This document shows positions 28,169-36,726 of a DNA stretch of 64,000 nucleotides, piece after piece. The position numbers and the translations under genes are program-made. The notes beneath the pieces were generated by a model that had not been told where the DNA came from, ran no database searches, and saw only the letters and a program-made list of their open reading frames with translations. Every line of letters begins with the position of its first letter. Position 1 is the first letter of the stretch. The stretch is from positions 1 to 64,000 of the forward strand of contig NZ_CALMFB010000070.1 in assembly GCF_937863155.1 (NCBI RefSeq). The letters run 5' to 3'. The stretch is from an uncultured Brevundimonas sp. GTDB taxonomy: Bacteria; Pseudomonadota; Alphaproteobacteria; Caulobacterales; Caulobacteraceae.

Positions 28169-29320
28169 ATGAAAGACCGCCTGTTCATTCCGGTGCTGGG
28201 GCTGGGCCAGATGGTCGCCTTCGCCTCCAGCTACTATCTGCTGGGAGTGACCGCCGACCCGATGGCGCGATCGGCGGCGGTCGCCCCCGCCGTCCTCTAT
28301 ACCGCCCTGTCCGCCGCCTTCCTGATTTCCGCCGTTCTGACACCCTTTGCGGGCGCGGCGATCGAGCGGCATGGGGGGCGGTCCGTTCTGGCCTTCGCCC
28401 ACCTGTCCTTCGCCCTGGCCTTGGCGATCCTGGCGGCGGCGACCGGGGTGGCCATGCTGTGGCTGGGCATCGCCCTTCTGGGCGTCTGCATGGGAACGGG
28501 GCTTTACGGCACGGCCTTCGCCCTCGTGGTGGAACAGAAGGGCCGCGAGGCGCGGCGCGGCATCACCGCCGTTTCCCTGATCGGCGCTTTGGGCGGGGGC
28601 CTGGGCTGGCCCGCCAGCCGCGCGCTGATCGAGGCGGGGGACTGGCGACTGGCCTGCCTGTTCTGGGCCGGGGCGCATCTGGCGGTCTGCCTGCCGCTGA
28701 CGCTGACGGTGCTGCCGCGAAGGCCGGCGACCGGGCCCCGCCCAGCCGAGACGCCGCCGGCCGCGCCCGTGGCGTGGGACCGAGCCATGGTCCAGATCGC
28801 CGCCATCTTCGCCCTGGCCTGGATGGTCTCGACCGCCATGGGGGCGCATCTGCCGCGCGTGCTGAACCTGTTGGGGCTGGCGGCGGGACCGGCCGCCTGG
28901 GCGGCGGGACTGATGGCGGCGTGCGCCATCGGCGCGCGGCTGGTCGATCTGGTGTTCCTGCATCGCAGCCATCCGGTCCTGACCTTGCGGCTGGCCAGTC
29001 TTCTGCATCCGCTGGGCGCCGTGGCGGCCCTTTTGGGCGGGGCCAGGCTGGCGCCTCTGCTGGCGGCGGGACAGGGGGCGGGCAACGGCCTGTTGTCGGT
29101 GGCCTCGGGCGTTCTGCCGCTGCATGTGTTCGGCCCCGACCGCTACGCCGTCCGACAGGCGCTGTTGCTGACCCCGGCCCGATATCTCCAGGCGGCGGCG
29201 CCGGCGGCCTATGCGCTGGTGCTGGATATGTCTGTGCAGACGGCGCTGGCCGTCTCGTCGCTGATGTGCCTGGCCATGCTGGGTCTGACGATGGGACTGC
29301 GGCCCCGGGCGCCGACCTAA
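28169..29320 (+). CDS. MFS transporter
   Basis: A 383-residue inner-membrane carrier with about twelve hydrophobic helices. The loop between helices 2 and 3 reads GAAIERHGGRSVL, matching the MFS signature region, and a Pro/Ala-rich cytoplasmic linker near residue 190 separates the two six-helix halves. Substrate unknown. It has GGAG just before the ATG. It is divergently arranged with the LysR gene, and its stop overlaps the convergent enoyl-CoA hydratase stop by 4 nt. Confidence 0.88.
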   Translation: MKDRLFIPVLGLGQMVAFASSYYLLGVTADPMARSAAVAPAVLYTALSAAFLISAVLTPFAGAAIERHGGRSVLAFAHLSFALALAILAAATGVAMLWLGIALLGVCMGTGLYGTAFALVVEQKGREARRGITAVSLIGALGGGLGWPASRALIEAGDWRLACLFWAGAHLAVCLPLTLTVLPRRPATGPRPAETPPAAPVAWDRAMVQIAAIFALAWMVSTAMGAHLPRVLNLLGLAAGPAAWAAGLMAACAIGARLVDLVFLHRSHPVLTLRLASLLHPLGAVAALLGGARLAPLLAAGQGAGNGLLSVASGVLPLHVFGPDRYAVRQALLLTPARYLQAAAPAAYALVLDMSVQTALAVSSLMCLAMLGLTMGLRPRAPT

Positions 29321-30114
29321 CCCCCGAACCGCGGCGCGCGTTTCTCCAGGGCGGCGGCGACGCCTTCGGCGTGGTCGGCGCTGAGATGGGCGCGGGCCTG
29401 GAGGGCGGCGGTGGCGTCCAGCACCTGGTCCATCGGCGCCTCGCGGCCCAGGCGCAGCAGGCTCTTGGTCATACGCAGGGCCTGGGCCGGCTGGACCGCG
29501 ATCTGATCGGCCAGCGACAGGGCCTCGTCCATCAGCGTCTCGTGCGGAACCACGCGGCTGACCATGCCCCAGTCGGCGGCGGTGGCGGCGTCCACCGTGC
29601 GCGCGGTGAACAGCATTTCGGCGGCGCGGGCGTAGCCGGCGTATCGCGGCGTGATCCAGCCGCCGCCGTCGCCCGGAACCAGGCCCAGCTTCAGGAACGG
29701 CAAGCCGAAGACCGCGCGGTCCGAGGCGATGCGGATGTCGGCCAGGCCCGCGATATCGCACCCCAGCCCCATGGCCGGGCCGTTGACGGCCGCGATCAGC
29801 GGAACCTCCAGCCCGTACAGCGCCCGCACGATGCCGTGGACCACGGCCTTGTAGTTCTCGCGGATCTGATCCTCGGTCCCGGCGAACAGGCCGGTCTTGT
29901 CGCGCATGGCCTTCAGGTCGCCACCGGCCGAAAAGGCCCGCCCCGCCCCGGTCATCACCACGCAGCGCACATCCATGTCGGCGTTCACCGCCTCGGCGGC
30001 GGCGACGAAATCCGCCTCGTCGCCCAGGTCCGGCAGGGCGTTCAATCGCTCGGCCCGATCCAGGGTCCAGATTTCGACGCCCCCGCGCCGCTCGCGCCGG
30101 ATCAGTCGGCCCAT
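29317..30114 (-). CDS. Enoyl-CoA hydratase/isomerase family protein
   Basis: A 265-residue crotonase-fold protein acting on acyl-CoA thioesters. Oxyanion-hole segments are visible (VMTGAGRAFSAGGDLKAM and VNGPAMGLGCDIAGLADIRI), as is FGLPFLKLGLVPGDGGGWIT. The usual second catalytic Glu position reads GDGGG, so hydration activity is not certain and another crotonase chemistry is possible. The frame stays open to 30195, but that part runs through a terminator hairpin. The ATG at 30114 is preferred because GGGAG lies 7 nt upstream, with 30120 as alternative. Confidence 0.88.
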   Translation of the reverse strand: MGRLIRRERRGGVEIWTLDRAERLNALPDLGDEADFVAAAEAVNADMDVRCVVMTGAGRAFSAGGDLKAMRDKTGLFAGTEDQIRENYKAVVHGIVRALYGLEVPLIAAVNGPAMGLGCDIAGLADIRIASDRAVFGLPFLKLGLVPGDGGGWITPRYAGYARAAEMLFTARTVDAATAADWGMVSRVVPHETLMDEALSLADQIAVQPAQALRMTKSLLRLGREAPMDQVLDATAALQARAHLSADHAEGVAAALEKRAPRFGG

Positions 30115-30133
30115 ACCCATGCTCCCGAAATGC

Positions 30134-30160
30134 AAAACCCCGGCCTTTTCGGGGCCGGGG
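30134..30160 (-). terminator. Rho-independent terminator (minus strand)
   Basis: Arms CCCCGGCC and GGCCGGGG are perfect complements with a 7-nt loop, followed on the minus strand by TTTT. It would end transcripts of the 49-residue small-protein gene and insulate the enoyl-CoA hydratase gene. Confidence 0.75.
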
Positions 30161-30195
30161 CGTTGAGGATCAAGATGCAGGCGGGACTTTGTCAC

Positions 30196-30233
30196 CCCTA
30201 ACGCTTGCGCCGCGGGCGCGCGCTGCTTGAGGG
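30196..30233 (-). repeat. 38-nt REP-like hairpin repeat, copy C
   Basis: On the minus strand: CCCTCAAGCAGCG, a variable hairpin (stem GCGCC/GGCGC, loop CGC), then AGCGTTAGGG. It shares its flanks and length with the copies at 58359 and 58406. The stem sequence differs but pairing is kept. Confidence 0.7.
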
Positions 30234-30249
30234 GACGATAGGGTATGGC

Positions 30250-30287
30250 CCCTGACGCTCGCCTTACGGGCGCGCGCGGTGGGGGCC
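30250..30287 (-). repeat. Degenerate REP-like repeat, copy D
   Basis: A weaker relative 17 nt from copy C. On the minus strand it ends AGCGTCAGGG and has a stem CGCC/GGCG, but the left flank is diverged. It lies directly after the stop of the 49-residue protein gene. Confidence 0.4.
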
Positions 30288-30288
30288 T

Positions 30289-30438
30289 TCAGCGCCGCTT
30301 CTTGATGTCGATGGGGACGAAGTTGGACGGATGGCTGACCACCCGGCTGTTGTTCGTCTGTTTCGTGTTCACCAGCATCCCGCCCCACAGGGCGAAGGAC
30401 ATCATGGCGTGCTGGAGGTTGCGCTCCTTGTTGTTCAT
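30289..30438 (-). CDS. Small 49-residue protein of unknown function
   Basis: A basic small protein beginning MNNKERNLQHAMMSFALWGG and ending in an Ile/Lys/Arg tail (PIDIKKRR). A modest hydrophobic patch (MMSFALWGGMLV) sits in the middle. The start at 30438 is supported by AAAGGAGA 8 nt upstream. An in-frame ATG at 30522 would make 77 residues, placing MTRNDYEGETPEQ at the N-terminus just after a candidate -10. A terminator follows beyond two hairpin repeats. Base composition is lower in GC than its neighbours. I recognise no family; start choice is moderately secure. Confidence 0.6.
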   Translation of the reverse strand: MNNKERNLQHAMMSFALWGGMLVNTKQTNNSRVVSHPSNFVPIDIKKRR

Positions 30439-30526
30439 TCTTGGCGTCTCCTTTCGCAATCGAATGAAAAGAGACACGTCGTGCTGTTCGGGGGTTTCAC
30501 CCTCATAGTCGTTTCGCGTCATGGTG

Positions 30527-30555
30527 AACGTACCGCACCCGGCTGCGGATTGCAA
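30527..30555 (-). promoter_or_regulatory. Candidate promoter of the small-protein gene
   Basis: Minus strand: TTGCAA (30550-30555), 17-nt spacer, TACGTT (30527-30532). The start would fall at or just inside the upstream ATG at 30522, making a leaderless 77-residue reading possible. TTGCAA is self-complementary, so it could also contribute to rightward transcription of the DUF1289 gene. Confidence 0.35.
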
Positions 30556-30599
30556 GTTTTTTGTTCCGGTATCGGATCGTTTTTCGCAAGGTCGTCATC

Positions 30600-30806
30600 T
30601 TGAGTTCTTCCTCTCCGCCACGCGCCATCGCCACTCCGTGCGTCCAGGTGTGCGTCGTGGACGGCGCATCGGGCCTGTGTCTGGGCTGCTGGCGCACCCT
30701 GCAGGAGATCGGAACCTGGAGCCGGATGACCGACGCCGAACGCGCCGCCGTCATGGCCGAACTGCCCGGCCGGGCCGAGCGCGCGGACCCCGCCGGGCGC
30801 AGTTGA
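30600..30806 (+). CDS. DUF1289-domain small cysteine protein
   Basis: A 68-residue protein with the DUF1289 layout: TPCVQVCVVDGASGLCLGCW, then RTLQEIGTWSRMTDAERAAV. Four cysteines arranged C-x3-C-x8-C-x2-C could bind a metal or Fe-S cluster; the biochemical role of the family is not established. The best start is a TTG at 30600 with AAGG upstream; an earlier in-frame TTG at 30561 would add 13 residues. Such proteins are frequent in proteobacteria and often solitary. Confidence 0.8.
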   Translation: MSSSSPPRAIATPCVQVCVVDGASGLCLGCWRTLQEIGTWSRMTDAERAAVMAELPGRAERADPAGRS

Positions 30807-30902
30807 GGTTTCGTCAACCACGTCGTTTCACCGCATCCCAACGGCCGGGCGCTAAGGATCGGGGCCTGGGCGCAAAAGGCGCCCGCGTGAAGCGTGGGTT
30901 GA

Positions 30903-31424
30903 ATGATCCGTCTCGCCGCCTCTTCCGTCGCCGTGGTCGGCTTGGCGCTGGCCGCCTCTCTGAGCGCGGCCTTCTGGCTGAACCGCCTGGCCGGGCCGGG
31001 CGAAGCCCAGGCGGCGGTGGTCGTGGCCGCCCCTGTTGATCCTGCGCCCGCGCGCGGATCGGCCGCCCAGGTGGTCAAGGCCGCGGACGGCCATTTCTGG
31101 ACCGAAGCCGACATCGACGGCCGCGCCGTGCGGGTGATGATCGACACCGGCGCCACGGTGGTGGCCCTGACGCTGGACGACGCCGCGCGCCTGGGCCTGC
31201 GCCCGAACGAGGCGGACTTCACCCAGACGGTGCGCACCGCCTCCGGCCCTGTTCCGGCCGCGCCGGTGCGTCTGGACCGGGTGTCGGTCGGCCGCGCCCA
31301 GGTTCAGGGGGTCGAGGCCCTGGTGCTAAAGGATGGCCTGCCGCATTCGCTTCTCGGCATGAGCTATCTGGGCCGGCTGTCGGCCTTCGAGGCGACACCC
31401 ACGGGCCTGACGCTGCGACCCTGA
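30903..31424 (+). CDS. Membrane-anchored retropepsin-like aspartic protease
   Basis: A 173-residue protein with an N-terminal membrane anchor (VAVVGLALAASLSAAFWLNR), then a periplasmic domain with the single aspartic protease motif VMIDTGATVVAL and downstream HSLLGMSYLGRL, which provides the psi-loop hydrophobic-hydrophobic-Gly element. One DTG per chain means an active dimer is expected. It matches the bacterial clan AA family found in alphaproteobacteria (TIGR02281-type). Substrates are unknown. It is followed at once by a convergent TauE-type gene. Confidence 0.88.
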   Translation: MIRLAASSVAVVGLALAASLSAAFWLNRLAGPGEAQAAVVVAAPVDPAPARGSAAQVVKAADGHFWTEADIDGRAVRVMIDTGATVVALTLDDAARLGLRPNEADFTQTVRTASGPVPAAPVRLDRVSVGRAQVQGVEALVLKDGLPHSLLGMSYLGRLSAFEATPTGLTLRP

Positions 31425-31425
31425 G

Positions 31426-32256
31426 CTACAGCGCCTTCACCACCACCGACAGGGCGGTCAGGATCATATAGGCGGCGAAGATCCGCTTCAGCACCCGCCG
31501 GTCCAGCCGGTGCGCCAGCCGCGCGCCCCACGGCGCCGCCAGCGTCGTGACCACCCCCAGGATCGCCGCCGCCGGCAGATTGACGTAGCCCAGCGACAGC
31601 GGCGGCCGCCCCGCCGCATCCCAGCCGAACACGACGAACCCCAGGGTCGCCGCCGAACCGATGGCGATGCCAAAGCCCGATCCGGTGGCCACCGCCTGAT
31701 GGATGGGCCGCCCGCACAGGGTCATCATGGCCCCGCCGAAACTGCCGCCGCCGATGCCCATCATGGCCGACAGGGCGCCGATGGTTCCGCCGACGATGCG
31801 CCGCGCCCAGCCGGTGGGCAGGCCGCGCCACAGGGTCTTGCCCTCGGGCGTCAGGCCGATCTGAAGCCCGATCCCGGCCAGGCAGACCCCATAGACGACG
31901 GCTAAACCCTGCATCGAGGCCACGCCGGCGATGGCGGCCCCGACCAGGGCGCCGGAGCCGACCCAGGGCGTCCAGGCGCGCAGCACCGCCTCGTCCACCG
32001 CCCCATGGCGCCGGTGCGCCGCCAGCGACCGCCACGAGGTTCCGACGATGGTCAGAAGCGAACTGCCGACCGCGACATGTAGATTGGCCGGTCCGCCGAC
32101 GCCCAGCATCTCGAACGCGTAAAACAGCACCGGCACGATCACCGTGCCGCCGCCGACCCCGAACAGGCCCGCGATCACACCGGCGAACAGCCCCGCCCCG
32201 ATCATGGCGGCGGCCAGCATCAGCAGGTCGGACAAAGGCAGGTCGGCGATCCCCAT
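31426..32256 (-). CDS. TauE/SafE-family anion exporter
   Basis: A 276-residue inner-membrane protein with about eight helices in two related halves. Both halves hold the family's glycine-rich motif: GLFGVGGGTVIVPVLF in the first and SAMMGIGGGSFGGAMM in the second. Members export sulfite, sulfoacetate or related organosulfonates, or are of unknown substrate. No sulfur-metabolism gene is adjacent, so the substrate cannot be inferred. Confidence 0.9.
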   Translation of the reverse strand: MGIADLPLSDLLMLAAAMIGAGLFAGVIAGLFGVGGGTVIVPVLFYAFEMLGVGGPANLHVAVGSSLLTIVGTSWRSLAAHRRHGAVDEAVLRAWTPWVGSGALVGAAIAGVASMQGLAVVYGVCLAGIGLQIGLTPEGKTLWRGLPTGWARRIVGGTIGALSAMMGIGGGSFGGAMMTLCGRPIHQAVATGSGFGIAIGSAATLGFVVFGWDAAGRPPLSLGYVNLPAAAILGVVTTLAAPWGARLAHRLDRRVLKRIFAAYMILTALSVVVKAL

Positions 32257-32310
32257 GCGCCTCCCCTCGCAACTGCGGCGCGCGGGGGCAAGCCCGCGAT
32301 GAGCCTCAGC

Positions 32311-32670
32311 CTAGTCGATGCACAGGGTCGCCTGGGCCCGGCCGTTGGCGATGGTGGTGAAACAGCCGAAACGCACGTTCTCGATCTGACAACGGCCCAC
32401 GACGGCATCGCCTTCGCGCGCGGTCGCCTCGCCCTCGACGCGGCAGTCGCCCTGACACTGGGCGCCGTCGGTGCAGCGCTTGCCGGCGTCGGCGTAACGC
32501 AGGACGCAGCGCACGCTCTGCATCCGCCCTACAGGCCGCATCTGGCCACCCCGCGCCGTGCATTCGGCGGCGGTCAGGGTCTGGGTCGCGCCGGGCGTCT
32601 CGTCCGTGACCGGCGCGGGCGCGCAGGACGCCAGCGCCAAGGCGCCGACCAGAGCCAGGGTGCGGATCAC
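32311..32670 (-). CDS. Cysteine-rich lipoprotein of unknown function
   Basis: A 119-residue protein with a lipobox ([10 protein letters not shown], Cys16). The mature part contains nine cysteines after the lipidated one (for example [42 protein letters not shown]), suggesting a small disulfide-rich periplasmic domain. The ATG overlaps the hmgA stop (ATGA at 32667-32670), so it is likely co-transcribed with hmgA, although a link to tyrosine breakdown is not obvious. Confidence 0.78.
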   Translation of the reverse strand: MIRTLALVGALALASCAPAPVTDETPGATQTLTAAECTARGGQMRPVGRMQSVRCVLRYADAGKRCTDGAQCQGDCRVEGEATAREGDAVVGRCQIENVRFGCFTTIANGRAQATLCID

Positions 32671-33971
32671 GGCTGGACCTGCCCCTTGTCGAAACCGGTC
32701 CAGACGTCGTCATAGTCCAGCTGCATCGTCGGCGACCCTTCCGCCCAGGCGGTGGTGCGGATGGGCATGCGGGTCTCGAACATGAAGGCCAGGGTCTTGT
32801 CGATCTTGACCGGCTTCAGCTCCGCCTTGATGGCGTTGTCATAGCTGGTCTGGTCCGGGCCGTGGCCGCTCATGCGGTTGTGCAGCGACGCGCCGCCGGG
32901 GGCGAAGCCGCCCCCTTCCTTGGCGTCGTATTCGCCGAACACCAGGCCCATGAACTCGCTCATGACGTTGCGGTGGAACCACGGCGGACGGAAGGTGTTC
33001 TCGGCCACCATCCAGCGCGGCGGGAAGATGACGAAGTCGATATTGGCCGTGCCCGGAGTGTCCGACGGGCTGGTCAGGACGGTGAAGATCGACGGGTCCG
33101 GGTGGTCATAGCTGACGGTGCCGATGGTGTTGAACCGGGCGGTGTCATAGCGATAGGGGACCAGATTGCCGTGCCAGGCCACGACGTCCAGCGGGCTGTG
33201 GTCAAACGTGGTCGCCCACAGCTTGCCGCCGTATTTCTGGACGCATTCGGTCGGGCGATCCACATCCTCGAAGGCGGCGACCGGGGTTTCGAAATCGCGC
33301 GGATTGGCCAGGCCGTTCGAGCCGATCGGCCCCAGGTCGGGCAGGCGGAAGGGCGCGCCGTAGTTTTCGCATACATAGCCGCGAATCGGCCCGTCCAGCT
33401 CGACCCGGAAGCGCACCCCGCGCGGAATGACGACGATGTGGCCTGGCGCCGCCTCGATCAGGCCGAACTCGGTGACGAAGCGATGCGCCCCCTGCTGCGG
33501 CACGATCAGCAGTTCGCCGTCGGCGCAATAGAAGACCCGGTCGGTCATCGACCGGTTGGCGGCGTACATGTGGATGCCCGATCCGCCCCCCGCGTCCGGG
33601 TCGCCGTTGCCGCCATAGGTGACCAGCCCCTCGACCCAGTCGGTCGGCTCGCCCGGCAGGGGCAGCGGATCCCAGCGCATGCGGTTGGGGTTGGGCGGCG
33701 TCTCGTCGAACGGGCCGGAGCGGACCCCCCGTTGATCGAACGGGCGATAGGGACCGTGCTGGGCCGAGGGGCGCAGGCGGTAAAGCCAGCTGCGGCGGTT
33801 CTCGCTGCGCGGGGCGGTGAAGGCGGTGCCCGACAGCTGCTCCGCATACAGGCCCATCGGCGCCCGCTGGGGCGAATTGCGCCCTTCGGGCAGGGCGCCC
33901 GGCGCCGCCTCGGTGGCGAAATGATTGCCGAAACCGGTCAGGTAGCGCGGCGCATTGGTTCGCGTCGTCAT
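32667..33971 (-). CDS. hmgA: Homogentisate 1,2-dioxygenase
   Basis: Iron enzyme opening the ring of homogentisate to maleylacetoacetate in tyrosine and phenylalanine breakdown. The 434-residue protein has the family opening [13 protein letters not shown], the block [20 protein letters not shown], the active-site region with [14 protein letters not shown] (His and Glu iron ligands) and [15 protein letters not shown] carrying further histidines. The start at 33971 has GGGAG upstream. The other pathway genes (maiA, fahA, hpd) are not in the window. Confidence 0.97.
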   Translation of the reverse strand: MTTRTNAPRYLTGFGNHFATEAAPGALPEGRNSPQRAPMGLYAEQLSGTAFTAPRSENRRSWLYRLRPSAQHGPYRPFDQRGVRSGPFDETPPNPNRMRWDPLPLPGEPTDWVEGLVTYGGNGDPDAGGGSGIHMYAANRSMTDRVFYCADGELLIVPQQGAHRFVTEFGLIEAAPGHIVVIPRGVRFRVELDGPIRGYVCENYGAPFRLPDLGPIGSNGLANPRDFETPVAAFEDVDRPTECVQKYGGKLWATTFDHSPLDVVAWHGNLVPYRYDTARFNTIGTVSYDHPDPSIFTVLTSPSDTPGTANIDFVIFPPRWMVAENTFRPPWFHRNVMSEFMGLVFGEYDAKEGGGFAPGGASLHNRMSGHGPDQTSYDNAIKAELKPVKIDKTLAFMFETRMPIRTTAWAEGSPTMQLDYDDVWTGFDKGQVQP

Positions 33972-34066
33972 GTGCGTTTCTCCCGTTGCGGGAGGTTTAG
34001 CGACCGCGCGCGCCAGCGTCACCCTGTCGGACGCAGGATTGAGCAAGGTCAAACCGCGCAGTTCCC

Positions 34067-35185
34067 TCAGAAACCCTGCGCCCGCGCCAGCCGCTCGGTG
34101 TGGAAGCCCGCATCGCCCAGGGTCTCGTTCAGAACGCGGACCCGCTTCATGAAAAGGCCGATGTCGAACTCGTCGGTCATGCCGACGCCGCCGTGCATCT
34201 GGACCCCTTCCTGCACCGCCAGTTCGGCCGTGCGCCCGGCCTTGGCCTTGGCGACCGAGGCGGCCATGGGCGCGTCGTCGCGGCCTGCATCCACGGCCTG
34301 AAGCGCGGCCAGCGCAGCGGCGCGGGCGATCTCGATCTCGCTGAACAGATGGGCGGCGCGGTGCTGCAAGGCCTGGAATTCGCCGATCAATTTGCCGAAC
34401 TGCTGGCGGGTGCGCAGATAGTCCAGGGTGATCCTGAACGCCTGATCTCCGGCGCCGACCAGACTTGAGGCGGCGCAGGCGCGGCCCAGCGTCAGCACGC
34501 CTTCCAGAACGGCGTCGCCCCCGCCCACCGGTCCCACAACGGCATCGGCGTCGACCGCGACGTCGGCCAGCATCACCCGCGCGGCGTTGTGGGCGTCGAC
34601 CATGACCGTGCGCTCGACCATCACCCCCGCCGCCTTCGGATCGACCAGAAACAGGGTGGTCCCCTCATCCGTCCGCGCCGCCACGATCAGGGCGTCGGCC
34701 ACATGGCCGTCCAGCACCATGGCCTTGGCCCCCTTCAGGGTGAAGCCGTTGCCGGCACGTTCGGCGGTCGTGGCGATGCGGTCGGGCCGATGCTTGGCGC
34801 CCTCATCCAGCGCCAGGGACACGATGGCCTGACCCGCCGCCATGCGCGGCAGCCATTCCGCCCGCTGGTCTTCCGATCCCGCCGCCAGCGTCCGCGCCGC
34901 CAGCACCGCCGTGCCGAAGAAGGGCGAGGGCGTCAGGGCGCGCCCCAGGCTTTCGGCGATCACCCCCGCCTCGACGGCGCCCAGGCCCATGCCGCCGTGC
35001 GCCTCGGGGATCAGGACGCCGGCGAAGCCCATGTCGCCGAACGCCCGCCACAGGTCGCGCGACACGCCCTCAGGATCGCGGTCGTCGCGCAGTTGGCGCA
35101 GGTGGGCGATGGGCGCCTGTTCGTTCAAAAAGCCGTCGGCGGCCTGCTGAAGCATCGTCTGTTCTTCGGTCAGGATCAGGGGCAT
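34067..35185 (-). CDS. Acyl-CoA dehydrogenase, smaller partner
   Basis: A 372-residue flavoprotein-family member: N-terminal helical domain with [20 protein letters not shown], beta domain, and C-terminal helices with [20 protein letters not shown] and [20 protein letters not shown]. It lacks the GGTSE-type C-terminal motif that ends the neighbouring dehydrogenase. The two genes are 4 nt apart on the same strand. Such pairs often make alpha2-beta2 heterotetramers, in which one chain carries most of the active site. The acyl substrate is unknown. Confidence 0.9.
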   Translation of the reverse strand: MPLILTEEQTMLQQAADGFLNEQAPIAHLRQLRDDRDPEGVSRDLWRAFGDMGFAGVLIPEAHGGMGLGAVEAGVIAESLGRALTPSPFFGTAVLAARTLAAGSEDQRAEWLPRMAAGQAIVSLALDEGAKHRPDRIATTAERAGNGFTLKGAKAMVLDGHVADALIVAARTDEGTTLFLVDPKAAGVMVERTVMVDAHNAARVMLADVAVDADAVVGPVGGGDAVLEGVLTLGRACAASSLVGAGDQAFRITLDYLRTRQQFGKLIGEFQALQHRAAHLFSEIEIARAAALAALQAVDAGRDDAPMAASVAKAKAGRTAELAVQEGVQMHGGVGMTDEFDIGLFMKRVRVLNETLGDAGFHTERLARAQGF

Positions 35186-35189
35186 CGGC

Positions 35190-36371
35190 TCAGGCTCCCG
35201 GCAGTTGCAGCAGATGCTTGGCGATGATGTTCAGCTGAACCTCGCTGGTCCCGCCTTCGATGGAATTGGCCTTGGTGCGCAGCCAGTCGCGGGCCATGAC
35301 GCCGTCGCGCGACCGTTCGCCCTCCCACTCCAGCGCCTCGTGCCCGCCGGCCGCCATCAGCAGTTCATGGCGGCGCTTGTTCAGCTCGGACCCATAGTAT
35401 TTCAGCATGGAGGCGATGGCCGGATGGGCCTGACTGGCCTTCACCTGATCGCCCACCCGCTCCATGGCCAGACGGAAGGCGGCGGCGTCGATCTCCAGCT
35501 CGGCGATACGGGCGCGCAGCATGGGGTCGTCCAGCCGGCCCGTCTCGTCCAGGCCGATATGGTCGGCCGCGACCTGGCCCACCGGCCGGCCGGCCCCGAC
35601 CTCGCCCATGGCGCCGATCATGGTGCGTTCGTGGGCCAGCAAGTGTTTGGCCACGTCCCAGCCGCGGTTCAGGGCGCCCACAAGGTTCGCTTTTTCCACC
35701 CGCACATCGTCGAAGAAGGTCTCGCAGAAGGGCGACTTGCCGGAAATCAGGGTGATTGGCCGGGTCGTCACCCCCGGCGTGGCCATGTCGAACAGGACAA
35801 AGCTGATGCCCAGATGCTTGGGCGCCTGGGGGTCGGTGCGGACCAGGCAGAAGATCCAGTCGGCCTTGTCGGCGTAGGAGGTCCAGATCTTCTGGCCATT
35901 GACGATCCAGTGGTCGCCGCGATCTTCGGCCCGGGTCTGGATGGAGGCCAGGTCCGATCCCGCGCCGGGTTCGGAATAGCCCTGGCACCAGCGGATTTCG
36001 CCGCGCACGATTTCGGGCAGGAAACGCTGCTTCTGTTCCTCGGTCCCGAACTGCAGCAGGGCCGGGCCCAGCATCCAGACGCCGAAACTGTTCAACGCCG
36101 GCTGGGCCTGGATGCGGCGCAGCTCGGACGCCAGCACCTTGGCCTGTTCGCGGCTCAGGCCCCCGCCGCCGTATTCGGTCGGCCATTCCGGCGCCGTCCA
36201 GCCGCGCGCGGCCATCCGGTCCAGCCACAGCCTGTGCGCGGGCGTCTTGAAGACGGCGTTGCGCCCGCCCCAGATGGCGGCGCCCTCATCGGCCGGGCCG
36301 CGGCATTCGGGCGGACAGTTGGCCTCCAGCCAGGCGCGGGTTTCGGTGCGGAAATCGTCCAGTTCGCTCAT
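35190..36371 (-). CDS. Acyl-CoA dehydrogenase, larger partner
   Basis: A 393-residue FAD enzyme for alpha,beta-desaturation of acyl-CoA. Recognisable blocks: PTEYGGGGLSREQAKVLASE, the FAD/substrate motif WCQGYSEPGAGSDLAS, WIVNGQKIWTSYADKADW, and the C-terminal NSIEGGTSEVQLNIIAKHLL. The start at 36371 (MSELDDFRTETRAWLEANCP) matches the family N-terminus. It is translated just ahead of the smaller partner. Chain length or ring specificity cannot be read; pairs like this act in branched-chain, aromatic or steroid side-chain degradation. Confidence 0.93.
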   Translation of the reverse strand: MSELDDFRTETRAWLEANCPPECRGPADEGAAIWGGRNAVFKTPAHRLWLDRMAARGWTAPEWPTEYGGGGLSREQAKVLASELRRIQAQPALNSFGVWMLGPALLQFGTEEQKQRFLPEIVRGEIRWCQGYSEPGAGSDLASIQTRAEDRGDHWIVNGQKIWTSYADKADWIFCLVRTDPQAPKHLGISFVLFDMATPGVTTRPITLISGKSPFCETFFDDVRVEKANLVGALNRGWDVAKHLLAHERTMIGAMGEVGAGRPVGQVAADHIGLDETGRLDDPMLRARIAELEIDAAAFRLAMERVGDQVKASQAHPAIASMLKYYGSELNKRRHELLMAAGGHEALEWEGERSRDGVMARDWLRTKANSIEGGTSEVQLNIIAKHLLQLPGA

Positions 36372-36422
36372 GCCCCGCACCCTAGCAGCGATTCCGCCTG
36401 ACGCAGCGTCAGGGACGAACCC

Positions 36423-36677
36423 TCAGCGGCTGGGCGTGAAGGGCGAGAAGGTGATGACGGTGAAGGTGTCGCGGATGTGCGGCCGGGTCTGGACCGATTT
36501 CGTCACGAAGGTTCCGATGTCCATGTCCTTAGGCAGGCTGAATTTGGCCAGCAGGTCATACTGGCCCGAGGTCGAATAGCATTCGGACACATGCTCGACA
36601 TTGTCGACGATGTCGGCCGCCACATCGTTGGCGTGGCCCAGCTCGCATTTGATGAAGACGAAGATGGCGGTCATCAT
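36423..36677 (-). CDS. Stand-alone Lrp/AsnC ligand-binding (RAM) domain protein
   Basis: An 84-residue protein consisting only of the alpha-beta RAM sandwich: MMTAIFVFIKCELGHANDVA, NVEHVSECYSTSGQYDLLAK and a closing strand DTFTVITFSP. No helix-turn-helix precedes it. Such stand-alone domains form ring oligomers and may bind amino acids or modulate full-length Lrp-type regulators. GGAG lies 10 nt before the first ATG of an ATGATG. It is divergent from the esterase gene with only 49 nt between the starts. Confidence 0.88.
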   Translation of the reverse strand: MMTAIFVFIKCELGHANDVAADIVDNVEHVSECYSTSGQYDLLAKFSLPKDMDIGTFVTKSVQTRPHIRDTFTVITFSPFTPSR

Positions 36678-36726
36678 GGCAAGGGTCTCCGGCGCGGCGT
36701 CCGGGCCTCTAGTAGCGGATGGATGC

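Noticed and set aside
30115..30195. Longer N-terminus for the enoyl-CoA hydratase
   Set aside because: The extra codons would run through a strong terminator hairpin at 30134-30160 and do not resemble crotonase N-termini; a well-placed GGGAG supports the ATG at 30114.
30250..30287. CRISPR-like repeats near 30.2 kb and 58.4 kb
   Set aside because: Only two units per site, with 9-17 nt between them, internal hairpins and no cas genes; they fit REP-like elements instead.
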